A stretch of DNA of 64,000 nt, from assembly GCF_004027225.2 (NCBI RefSeq), contig NC_044288.2:23508744-23572743 (forward strand), in the 5' to 3' direction. Below the pieces are notes generated by a model. The model did not search any database. It saw nothing but the letters and a program-made list of their open reading frames with translations, and had not been told where the DNA came from. The position numbers and the translations under genes are program-made. Positions 1 through 10,503 of the stretch are shown here, one piece after another. The first letter of the stretch is position 1. Every line of letters starts with the position of its first letter. The stretch is from Strigops habroptila. Its lineage: Eukaryota > Chordata > Aves > Psittaciformes > Psittacidae.

Positions 1-347
1 GAAACAAGAACAAGGTGATGTTCAAGCACCAACTTACACCACACTGTGTCCTGACGCTGCTCCACAGATGACACAACGCCTGATTACAACCCTTCTGAAA
101 GTACTGAAAGCTAAAATGCTTTCCCTTTTTGTCCCTGACATCTCTAACACAAGGTATTGGCACTTCTACAAAGACCATCTCCAAATGAAAAAATTTCTAG
201 AATCATTTATGAAACAGAGTATGTAGAAAAAAAAGAGAAAAGCATTTTGCCTTTATTGTCCTGACACAGTAATGGCCCACAACTGAGAAACATACGTGGG
301 CTTTCACAAGCATAATTACATTTATGGATAATACTCAAGATACTTAC

Positions 348-494
348 TGTTCCTTGTTCTAACAGAAGCTGGCATTGGCTAAGACACCCTGGGCTGTCAA
401 TGAGCTCTAAGACTACTTTCTCAGCTTGCATTCGCTGTGCTAGATCAGTTCCTTCATATAGGTGGTTACACAGCACTTCTAGTTCTGCCAGACT
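348..494 (-). CDS. RANBP17: RANBP17 coding exon 2 (147 nt)
   Basis: This exon is exactly 49 codons, flanked by an AG acceptor at 495-496 and a GTAAGTA donor at 341-347. It is a phase 0/0 exon and encodes the first HEAT-type helices of the importin-beta N-terminal domain. Confidence 0.92.
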
Positions 495-3400
495 CTGTTA
501 GGAAAGAACACAATTGAAACTTTCATGAAGAATTTTCAACCACATAGATTTCTTGAAGTATTTACAAACCTAGATACTATACCAGTAACATGAACTGTTA
601 CCTATGTTAAGCTTTCTAGTTGATTTACATTTAAATAACAAAAACCTAGGAGGCTTTCCATGACAAGAAGCCAAAAGTAACACTGAAAATTAAGTTGCCA
701 TTTCTTATTCTTTCAGCTACCAAAGTATTTCTTACTATGGTTCAATTCCCCTGTTTTTCTGAGTCTTTAGATGGTAATTCCATCTCTTTTCCAAACAGAG
801 ATGAAAAGATAGAGCACAGTGAACAGTTTGAGTTATGCTATTTGGAAAACTTCTGGCAAATTTCATTTTAAAAGCTGTAATTACTCATTAAATTAATGCA
901 TCTGGAAAAAATTAAAACTGTCTATAACTGTTGATGCAAGTATCAGTGGAAGTGAAACTACAGTAACAACAAAAGAGCTAAAATTCCTCTCTAAGGTGAA
1001 AAATTCTCTTTGGTAAAGAAGGTGCGTGCAGGGAACCTCTCTCTCCGACATGAGGGATATGATTTATATCTACTAGGCACTCTCACAGGATAGATGAACC
1101 CTTTGAGCATGTTTTGGGATCATTACACAAACAGAAGTTTTAGCGTCCACCAGGTTCCCAAAGCCTGTGTGACTCTCAAGCAAGAACCAGCCACATCATT
1201 AGAGGGTACCCAGTAAATATTTCATGTCTCGAGCATGGCCTAGAAAGAAAAGAGAAACCGCGGTATTTGACCAGTCTCATTTAAAAGTCAAAATCCTGTT
1301 CACTAGCCCTTCCAAAAAGATGTTTTGTACTTGAAATAAGATCTGGTTTAGCACAGTCTAGCATGCTGAAATGTCTTTTAAAAACCCAAGACAGTAACAG
1401 TGTTTTGGCAACAAAAGTACCCTTGGTTTTGTAAACCAAAGCATATAATTTCCTAGAGCAAAAACCCCTCCAACCATCATCATGGCCTTTTCCCCATTTC
1501 TATTGTTGCGCATATTGAGTCCCTGGCTTTGATCGGCTTTTTCTGAATTTCAGTAATAATGACATTTTAAGAGTCCCTGGTTTTCAGTCAAAAAGGAGAA
1601 ATGTACTTGTTCCTCTGGAGAAATTTTAAGAAATAGCACATGTAGTTCTGCAATGAACAGACCAAATACCTCAAAGGCTGAGCTTAATAAAGACATCTTT
1701 TGGTTTTGGTGCCCCCCCCACTATGTTCAGCGAGAGTAAATGAAAAATAAGGAAGAGGTAACAATCCCAGCAATGTAATTTTAAATTAAGCAAGAGCCAT
1801 GCCAATTAAAATGAAAATTAACTTAAAATTAACTTATAAAATGCAAGCACACATGCTACGGAAAACAACGTAAAACCCATGTAATCGGGCTAAAACATGG
1901 GAATAAGGACATCTAGCAAAGATAGCTTTCAGAGAATGCATCTTTCCAAAATGGAATAGTTCCAGTATGACCCGAGAAGCATAAACCGCATTATCATCTC
2001 ATAACCAGCAAAAGACCCTTCTATATGTGATCTGAAATTTGACTTTCAAGTCTGGACAAACCTGGCAGCAAGCTTGAGAAAGTCCAGAATACAACTTGGA
2101 TGGATATCAGCCCAACCACCTAGGTCTAAATCACCTGTATACTAACTGTCATTAAAACAGCAAATAATTTATAAGCTGGCTTATAACATTTATACACAAA
2201 GAATTAATGGTGGATTTCAAGAACATAGACACTTTAATGTAATGTGTCAATATATTAAGGTTACAACAAAATTTAGAAATGTAGGCTAAGGATCAGGATT
2301 AACTTCTTGCTGACAAGTTAAAACTGAAGCATTTTATCTGAGTGACAATGAGGGAATTTTTAAAGCAAGCCTGAAAAAAACCCTAGGTAACAATCTTCAG
2401 AGAAAAGCTGGTTTATCAGATATTGAGACTGATGACCTGCAGCACTTTGAAATGCTTTATCTGGACATGTTTGGTCTCAGGAGAATGTTACAACAAAGTT
2501 TCTTATTGGTAGACTTGAGGTATGGCCAGAAATCACTCAGAATGCTCAGATTGCCAAGGAACTTGTTACATGTTCTCGGGGTTATACTGTATGTGTAGTA
2601 CCAAGGAAACATGCTGATTTTCTTTGATTCAGATAGTGAAACCAAAAAATACAACCTGAAATCAGCAAATACAACCATCTTGTGTACAACAGCAACTCAG
2701 CTGAGCAACAGAGATATTAACTTTATTAAGAAAATACTCTGAGAAACCAATGAAAAGTCAAAAACTATATGTATTTTCTTCAAGAAAACAGAAGACTGTC
2801 ACAATTCCTTTTTTACTGCATGTGAAGCGGATGCCTTCAGATCCCTCCTTCACTCAAACCCTTATCAATAGCTGAAAGGTGATTCCTAAGAAAACAACAC
2901 TTGTGTCAATGAAGAGGATCACCAGTTAGATGCTGGCTGTTTTAAGCAAGTCACGGGTAGAAACAGACCTGTGTAAGTGGCATTTTGGATCACAAAGTGT
3001 AATTTTTTCCAAGAAACAGCTTCAAACCCTAATGAAAAAGGTCAGATACTGTGATTTATTTATTTATTCCCCCTCCCCCCCGCTTGTCACACTTTCATAA
3101 TATTCAACAATAAGTAAATAAAGTTCTCCAGACACTTCTGGTCCCCCTCTCCGAAGGCCCTCGCAGCTCTCCTGCCAGCCTGTGGAAGAACCAAGGGCCA
3201 GGAACGCTGGGGGCCCAGCTCCACAGCAACCCACCAGGCAGGCAGCCAAGAAGCCAAGCAAACTGGCAGGAAACCAGGTAGGTTCCTGATCAAAGTTTTG
3301 CTGACACGGCCAAATTGCCACAGACATTTTAATTGGCGTTTGTAGACTGAAAACATTCTATCAACAAAGTTCCACCAGCTCTATGCAAGAGCAACAGGAT

Positions 3401-4316
3401 GGGCATAACTGCTCAAATGCCACTGCTTAAAAAAAAGATGAAAAAACAAAAAACAAACAGAAAAAGGCTGCTTGGTTATGAGAGATAACAAAAGATGTTT
3501 TAGTAGTCTTTTTACGTAGCATGCCTGGTAGCCAACTATTTAAATAAATGCCTAAAATGGCCTCTCCAGCACTGCCAAAGCCCGCTGCCACCGATCCAGC
3601 GATACCACAGGGGATTTCGGAGGAGTGCTTAACACCTCAGCAAGTGTCCTCCGAGGCCCTTTCCCGCCCCCTTTCTTCCTGCGTTGTCTGAAACACAGTT
3701 GCGGTGGCTGATGCTCCTCTCAGAGTCCTGGAGAGGGGCTGTCCCTGCTTCCCAGGGAGCCCGCCAGTGCCTGCAGGAGAAGCGGCAGCAGGAGCGCAGG
3801 TGCTGCCGCCTCGCACGGGCGGGAGCAGCCGCAGCCCAGCGCGGGTCCCCAGCCGACACTCGCTAATGCGGCGGGAAGGGTGAAAGCCCGCACGCCGCCG
3901 CCGCCGCCACCACGACCCGGCCCCGCGCACCACGGGCACGGTGACACGACCGCTCCGAGCTCCGCGGCGAGCCAGCCGCCCCGCGCGCCGCCCCGCAGCC
4001 TGGCACCAGCCTCCCACCCCTCAGCAGCCCGACCTCGGCTCGGCACTCCCGCAGAGCCCGCCAGCTCCCGCTCGCCTCCTCACCGCCCGTCGCTCCCGCG
4101 TACCCTGTGCTCCTCTGCGAGGGCAAACCCCGCAACCCGCGGTCCCCCGCACCGCACCGCGTACCTCAGGACCTCCCGCCCTCCGCTCTCCCGCCGCCCC
4201 CTCACGACAGTCCCGCCGCGGCCCCGGCCCCGCGCGGCCCGTCGCACCCCTACGGCCACGCCAAGTGCCACCGGACCCCGCCGCGCCGGTGCGCTGACCT
4301 GGCCGCGCAGAGCCAT
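348..4316 (-). CDS. RANBP17: RANBP17 (Ran-binding protein 17), 5' part: coding exons 1-2
   Basis: RANBP17 is an importin-beta/exportin-7 family nuclear transport receptor that binds RanGTP. Only its first 55 residues are here. Exon 1 (4299-4316) encodes MALRGQ and stops at a GTCAGC donor. Exon 2 (348-494) starts after a TTCCTAACAG acceptor, encodes 49 residues beginning SLAELEVLCNHLYEGTDL, and stops at GTAAGTA. Both junctions are phase 0. The segment with AEKVVLELIDSP and QCQLLLEQGT is the start of the importin-beta N-terminal HEAT region. The spacing and SLAELEVLC follow RANBP17 as I recall it, more closely than its paralogue XPO7. The start codon lies in a CpG island, fitting a broadly expressed promoter. 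The remaining exons must lie left of position 1. Recognition is from family knowledge, not a search. Confidence 0.93.
495..4298 (-). other. RANBP17 intron 1
   Basis: This 3,804-nt intron separates the two visible coding exons. Most of it is AT-rich unique sequence with no coding signal I can support. At 3052-3081 there is a short TTTA tandem followed by a C-rich run, and the right end is CpG-island sequence. Confidence 0.8.
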
Positions 4317-4560
4317 CTCTCCCAGCGGCGCCGGCAGCGGGCGGTGGGGAAGGGCAGCGGGCCCGGCCAAGGCACGGGGTACTGCCGAACCCCGCCGCGC
4401 TGGGGCCGACCTGGGGCGAGGGGCTGCCGGGCACCACGCCGGGGGCGGCCGTGGGGGCGGCTGCCGGGGTGGGGCGGGACGGGGCCGTCACGGGGGCGGG
4501 CTCAGGGGCCGGCCGGGGCCAGGGGCCGCCTCACGCGGGAGGCGCCATTTTGTGCGCGCA
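3690..4560. promoter_or_regulatory. CpG island / RANBP17 promoter and first exon
   Basis: A block of very high GC and CpG density covers this interval and contrasts sharply with AT-rich flanks. It includes several GC-box-like GGGGCGGG strings around 4440-4500. A GCGCCATTTT string at 4542-4551, whose reverse complement is a YY1-like AAAATGGCGC, is followed by TGCGCGCAT, which resembles an NRF1 site. These motifs are typical of TATA-less housekeeping promoters. A CCG trinucleotide run lies at about 3893-3910. The RANBP17 ATG at 4316 sits inside, so minus-strand initiation most likely occurs between about 4330 and 4560. Plus-strand initiation is also possible. Confidence 0.8.
4299..4316 (-). CDS. 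RANBP17: RANBP17 coding exon 1 (18 nt coding)
   Basis: The ATG is the reverse complement of 4314-4316. Six codons (MALRGQ) follow, then a GT donor at 4297-4298. The untranslated part of the exon extends to higher coordinates inside the CpG island. The transcription start is not defined by the sequence. An in-frame upstream ATG at about 4370 would add 18 residues, but RANBP17/XPO7 proteins start at the MAL/MAD position. Confidence 0.85.
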
Positions 4561-4700
4561 TCCCTGTATGGGGGTGATAATTGCGTGGCAGAGTGTCGGC
4601 GTGTGTTTTGTGGGTTTTGGTGGCAGCACCAGGCAGAGCAGTCTCTCCTGACTGGAAGGGTCATGGTTTTCAGTGGTTACCCCAGTTTGGTGCTGCTGTA

Positions 4701-6640
4701 AGTCTGTATTTGGCTTTGCACAATGTACGAGTTCCAGAGAATTTAAGATGGTGACAACAACAGCAAAGGGAAAGCTTTCTTCAGTGAAAATGGCACAGTT
4801 CCTGAGAGGTGATGGGCACAGAGATGTGTCTGAAGCGACAGCTGTGTGGGAAGGGACCGTTTGCTTCCTTGCCCAGAAAGGGGGGAATCCTCCTCAACAG
4901 GTGCCTACAAAGGATCTAAAAAATTAAATTCAGAGAATAAGAGTTGTGTCAGTTTACAGTTGGAGAAGGTGAATCCCATTTTTTGCTAACACTGGTACGG
5001 GTGACAGGTGGGGTCTGTGATAGCAAACTCTGTTAAATTAACGTAGATGGTTTACTTCCGAAGTACTGCAAAGACAGAGTTGGAACCATGACATTCTAGA
5101 GCAAAAGGAATAAATGAGGCTTAGTGAGGAAAGCACAGCATGGAAATCAGAAGCAGAAAAAGGTCAACCTCCAAGTTAAGGGCATAAAGTGGCTTGAACA
5201 ATGTCTACAAGTGTCTGCATGGGAAAACCTGTTTTAATCCGGCCAGCTTCTTACTGTGATCAAAAGTCCATGACATTTTTATTCTGGTTAGCAGGTGATA
5301 CAGGGCCTGAGCAGTACATTTAAAATTATTCATGTTTTCCTGCTGCACCACTGCAAGAATTCCCATGTGAAGCCTGGTAGCCCCAAAGAAGAGGCCCAAA
5401 CTGGTAGAATTTCTCTGGAAATGGAAGCTGCTTTGAACCTGTAATGAAAGAAGGAATTGGGTGTATTCGTACCTGGATTCACCTGTTAGAAGTGGGGTTG
5501 GGAAACAGTTACGACAATCTCATTGGGGCAGGAAGAGTAATTTCTTTGTACATGAACTACAGCAGTTGAAAATGATACCATCATTGAACCGTATGCTTTT
5601 GTACGAAATACCTTCATTAACTATTGGAGAATGAAGCAAAAGCAAAATGGAAAGTGGTTTTAAATGGAGTTTCTTGTTCTCTTGCCCTCACAAGTGACGG
5701 GTGGCTGGCACTTCTGAGAGTCACTTGGATCGTACTCGAAAAGCTGGCTTGGATTACCCAGTCCCCTAATGACTGCCTCATCCCTGGCATGGGTCTTAAC
5801 CTCATTTTTCATCCATTATCCTGTGAAGAAATAGAATAATTTATCTATAGCCATAGTCTAAAAGAAAGGAAGAGTCACAAAACATACCGGGAGCAGAATA
5901 AAAGAGCTGGTGGTAACACACAGAAGAAAAGGAATAGAAAGGATTTAAAAGGAGGGCAGACAGAGCGAAACAGAGAAATTCCCAGGAGTGAGGAATAGGG
6001 AATGGCGTGGTGACTCGGAGGTTAGAAAAGTCAGCCACAAATTATAATGTGGAAAATTTGGGAGACATTCAGATGCACTACAATTACAAACTGTCCTAAG
6101 AGCCAGAAGCTGCTTGCCAAGATGGGACAAAAAGAGGAAACTCTTGCAGATCCTTCAAAAACCTTGACCCTGTGAGCAGAGTATGAGCTCTAGCAATGAC
6201 TATGAATCCTGCTCCAGGTGATGGGCCATTGCCATTAAGCTGTGCAAAAACATGCAGAAATGAGGCTAAGAAGGTAAGTAGTTTTAGAACTGAGTGTAAT
6301 CTATGGACGCTCAGCGTGAGAGATGCACATGTGTTGCTAAGTGCGAGCGAGAGCTTGTGGCTTCTGCAGCAGTGAGCCAGTTTCCAGCTTCCCTGGGGCC
6401 AATGTTTCTTCTTAGCCAGAAACACCTATTCCCCTTGGGTTTGGGTCCCTTTGCGGTGTCAGCGGGTAGCATGGACAGAAGTTGAGAGCACAAAGCTTGT
6501 CCCACGAGGTAGGCAGGGAGCAATTGCTCAGCTGTGTGCTATGCAGCCATGTGACTGTTTGTGCCTTACTTAATCACCAGTTGAATTGCTTTAATCTCCG
6601 AGACATGGGCAGTTGCTTTTCTGTATGTGATTTCTGTTAA
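4701..6640. other. Intergenic, no gene recognised
   Basis: Unique sequence between the CpG island and the CR1 insertion. I see no splice-flanked open frame with family similarity. The open frames here are short and lack coding character. Confidence 0.6.
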
Positions 6641-6650
6641 CTATAGCCTG

Positions 6651-7735
6651 ATTTGATAGATGGATCACTCGGTGGATAAAGAACTGGCTCGATGGCCGCA
6701 TGCAAAGAGTTGTGGTAAATGGCTCGATGTCCAGTTGGAAACCTGTAACGAGTGGTGTCCCTCAGGGATCGGTGTTGGGACCGGTCCTGTTCAACATCTT
6801 TGTCGGCGACATGGACAGTGGGATGGAGTGCGCCCTCAGCGAGTTTGCCGACGACACCAAGCTGTGTGGTTCGGTTGATACGCTGGAGGGAAGGGATGCC
6901 ATCCAGAGGGACCTTGGCACGCTTGTGAGGTGGGCCGATGCCAACCTTATGAAGTTTAACCAAGCCAAGTGTAAGGTCCTACACCTGGGTCAGGGCAATC
7001 CCAGGCACTGCTACAGGTTGGGCAGAGAAGAGATTCAGAGCAGCCCTGCAGAGAAGGACTTGGGGGTGTTGGTTGACGAGAAGCTTAACATGAGCCGGCA
7101 GTGTGCGCTTGCAGCCCAGAAAGCCAACCGTATCCTGGGCTGCATCAAAAGAAGCGTGACCAGCAGGTCGAAGGAGGTGATCCTGCCCCTCTGCTCTGCT
7201 CTCATGAGACCTCACTTGGAGTACTGCGTACAGTTCTGGTGTCCTCAACATAAAAAGGACATGGAGCTGTTGGAGCAAATCCAGAGGAGGCCACGAGGAT
7301 GATAAGAGGGCTGGAGCACCTCCCGTATGAAGACAGGCTGAGAGAGTTGGGGCTGTTCAGCCTGGAGAAGAGAAGGCTGCGTGGAGACCTCATAGCAGCC
7401 TTCCAGTATCTGAAGGGGGTCTATAAGGATGCTGGGGAAGGACTCTTCCTTAGGGACTGTAGTGGTAGGACAAGGGGTAATGGGTTCAAACTTAAACAGG
7501 GGAAGTTTAGATTAGGTATAAGGAAGAAGTTCTTTACAGTGAGGGTGGTGAAGCACTGGAATGGGTTGCCCAGGGAGGTTGTGGATGCTCCTTCCTTGGC
7601 AGTGTTCAAGGCCAGGTTGGACAGAGCCTTGGACCACATGGTTTAGTGCAAGGTGTCCCTGCCCATGGCAGGGGGGTTGGAACTAGATGATCTTAAGGTC
7701 CTTTCAAACCCTTACTATTCTATGATTCTATGATT
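6651..7735 (+). mobile_element. CR1 LINE, 5'-truncated, ORF2 3' part plus tail
   Basis: A truncated chicken-repeat-1 non-LTR retrotransposon in plus orientation. The reverse-transcriptase part is readable from about 6700 to 7290, with the conserved [10 protein letters not shown] and FADDTKL (catalytic palm) motifs. The frame then shifts by one base near 7290 and continues from about 7299 to 7646, ending [17 protein letters not shown]...RALDHMV plus stop. The short 3' untranslated part ends in the bird-typical direct repeat ATTCTATGATTCTATGA at about 7718-7735. The 5' end starts mid-ORF2, as expected for truncated LINE copies. A clear target-site duplication is not visible. It is a fossil copy and not a host gene. 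Confidence 0.93.
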
Positions 7736-10150
7736 ATTTTAAGGGGGAAAAAAAATTGGTCTGGCAAAAGAATTAATGGATTCCTAGACCAATACCTGTC
7801 AAAACTCCTGAGATTTAACACAAGTAAGAATGTTAGCTTGTGAAACTACCCCAGAGTATGTCAGAGTCCTAGCCCAAAGGACAAAGCTGCATTAAGAAAT
7901 GTTATTTATTTAGGAACTTTTATACAATTCCTTTATCTTTACATGGGAGGGGGAAATGACACAGTGACAATGCTTATGTGACAGACAGCAGCAGGTTGTG
8001 AAATTCAGAGTTGCTTTCATGGAAGATAATAATAAAATTCTTGCTGAGTTCAGTGGAAGCTGAATTAAGGAAGAGGTTTAGGTCTGCCTCAGAAGATGCG
8101 CTAGTGAGACCTCCCTGCAGTATTCATATACAGTTTTCAGCTCAAGTATGTCTCATTTTCTGCTAGGTGGAATAAAACCAACTTCTTGGATTTGTTGTTA
8201 CTTTGTGAATAGATCTGTTGCTACAGGCAATGCATTCACAATTAGGTCCATTCATTTGCCACACTGCTTAGGTAGGGACGAACCTTCATGCTTTATAAAT
8301 TTTATTTTAAGTGACTCAATTAAAGGATACAAACAAAACCAGCCATTTCTGCCCCCCCAAAAAAAAGAACTAGCCAATGTTCAGGGTATCAGCATTTCTT
8401 TTTTTTGCATCACATCAGGGTTTTTCCTAAAATGCAGTTTTCTTACTGAAAAAAATGGCTGATAATTTGCAACAAATTATTAAATATATTAAAATATACA
8501 TAGAGAGACAAATTCAATGTATTTAATTTAAAACCCTTTGTTCTGGGAAGGTTAGCTTAGCTTTTTCTAAGTAGATGCACTCCATCAGCCAAACGCTCTC
8601 AGCCTGGCATTTGGTATGGTTCTGCTACAAGCTTTCTCATTCAAATGTTCTTTTATTTCTGGTTTTCACTTTACATTAACAACAGCGAAAAAGCCTGAAG
8701 AATTCTAATTCCTTTCTATGGCTAATGATTTCAAGATTATTTTCTGTGCCACTTACTGTCCTTTGCCAGTGTATATTGCCACAGTTTAGTGATTGGTTTA
8801 GTAATCTAATGAATTCATTTGCAATGCAGATTACAATTGATCTGGTGTATGTCTGCAGATTAAATAGTTCCATAAAAAAACAACCAACTAACCAAACAAA
8901 ACAAAACCAAAAAACACTTTAAAAAAGTTCAGTGATTTTTACCAAGACAATTTTATGTTCAAGTTAATACATAGTGGATAAGCAAAAAAAGTTATTGGGC
9001 CTATCACTAAGAAGAGCAGGAAGAGCCCATAACAACAGAATCACTAGTTGAATATGAAGCCATTTCATACTTCTAATGAAACTAATGAATCTTTTCAGTG
9101 ATACAGTGGCACACTTTTTGCTCATGAGTTGACAATACTTCAAGAAGTCTGAAACAAAATAAATTCTTCTTTGCTTGTTTGCTACCTGGACAAAGATCAA
9201 TAATACTTCAGGGCAAACAGTCTATAGCCAATCTCTTAATCTAACTCAAATTGAAAAGAAAAACCAACCTAATTGCAAAAAAGTACAAACCAGCCAGCGT
9301 GTTAAAGAAAATTTGTGAGGCACTGTATATACATTAAAACAATCTATGCTGTAGGTATATGCATACAGTCAGGTTACCCTTAAAGCTTCCTTAACGCCAT
9401 CCATTAATTTAACTTTGAGTTACCTCAGTGCATACAGTAATCACTACACGGTTTTGTGCATTGGATAAAGTGGACTGGAAATACTCAGGCTTTACAGGCA
9501 GATGCCCCAACTTTTGATTCCTTAGACATTAACACCATTCAGTAATTTACTGCTATTCATCCATCCTCAGCCAATGGACACCAGTAGATATAACTGCCCC
9601 CCAAAAGTAGTTTTCATGACTTAGTATCTTCCATCATCCATTAATTCAGAGCCAAAGGCATGCTCATCTGATTGAGTGCGCAAGAAGTCTTCTCTGGCTA
9701 TTTGTGAGTATTGCTAGTAAAACAATGCAGTTGCTTTAGACTGTCATTGCTTCATGTATTTATTAAAAGTAAACAAAATAACCCTCGACAAAGAGAGAAC
9801 TTGCCCTTGATGAGACTAACGATGGAAAATTTCAAATAAGAAGGAAAATCTTGCTGAAACTTAGGAGAAAACATAAACTAAGGAGATTGAAGACTGTTCT
9901 GCAACCTTCACATTTCGGCTTGTTGCCATGTGAGCAATCTCTTGATATTTCTAAATACATTATAGAAAAATGGAATTGATGCAAGTTTTGGTTTTGGGTT
10001 TGTTTTTTGTTTTTGTTTTTTTTTTTTTTTGAACTATGAACTTTTTTCCAGACAAATTAGAAGGCTTGAAAGAAATTAAAATTTACATCTTAAAAATGAA
10101 TATAAAACTTGATCCATTCAGTATACTTTGTAGACAGGTTCATGTTTAAG
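7736..10150. other. Intergenic between CR1 and the KAZALD1-like 3' end
   Basis: AT-rich unique sequence with a T/G-rich tract at 9985-10030 ending in a T run. I see no gene. Confidence 0.6.
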
Positions 10151-10153
10151 GAT

Positions 10154-10159
10154 TTTATT
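10154..10159 (-). promoter_or_regulatory. Polyadenylation signal of the KAZALD1-like gene
   Basis: TTTATT on the plus strand reads AATAAA on the minus strand, 214 nt past the TGA stop at 10373-10375. That implies a short 3' untranslated region of roughly 230-250 nt. Confidence 0.6.
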
Positions 10160-10372
10160 TAACAGTCTGAATGTGTAGATTTACAACTGTTCTTATTTCT
10201 GGTAAGTACCATGATACACTGCAGCCAAAGTTGAATTTCAGGAAGGTGGATACACAAGTGAGTATGTGTGTTATCAGTGGAGTCATTTACAGCACAGAGA
10301 CTACTAGCAGGTGTAACAGAGTGTGAAAGGTATTGGACAGCAGATGTATAAAAATTATTATTCAGAGTTGTT

Positions 10373-10503
10373 TCAATTTTCATAGTCCCCGGATTCGTAT
10401 TCTTCATCATCTTCCTCATCAGAATCGTCATAATACTCCCCGTATTCAATGCTGTAGCTTGCACTTCTACTGCCAGCATTAAATGCAAATGCAGGAGATG
10501 GGC
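10373..10503 (-). CDS. KAZALD1-like coding exon 4: acidic tail and stop
   Basis: 131 nt after a TATGTCTTGCAG acceptor, ending in TGA. It encodes 42 complete residues. The last 26 or so are dominated by D, E and Y (EYGEYYDDSDEEDDEEYES). A shorter acidic end with two tyrosines is known in KAZALD1, which supports this as the true terminal exon. Confidence 0.88.

Noticed and set aside
3880-4701. 273-codon plus-strand open frame
   Set aside because: It lies wholly in the CpG island. High GC removes stop codons, the translation is proline/arginine/alanine-rich filler, and the opposite strand and other frames are open as well.
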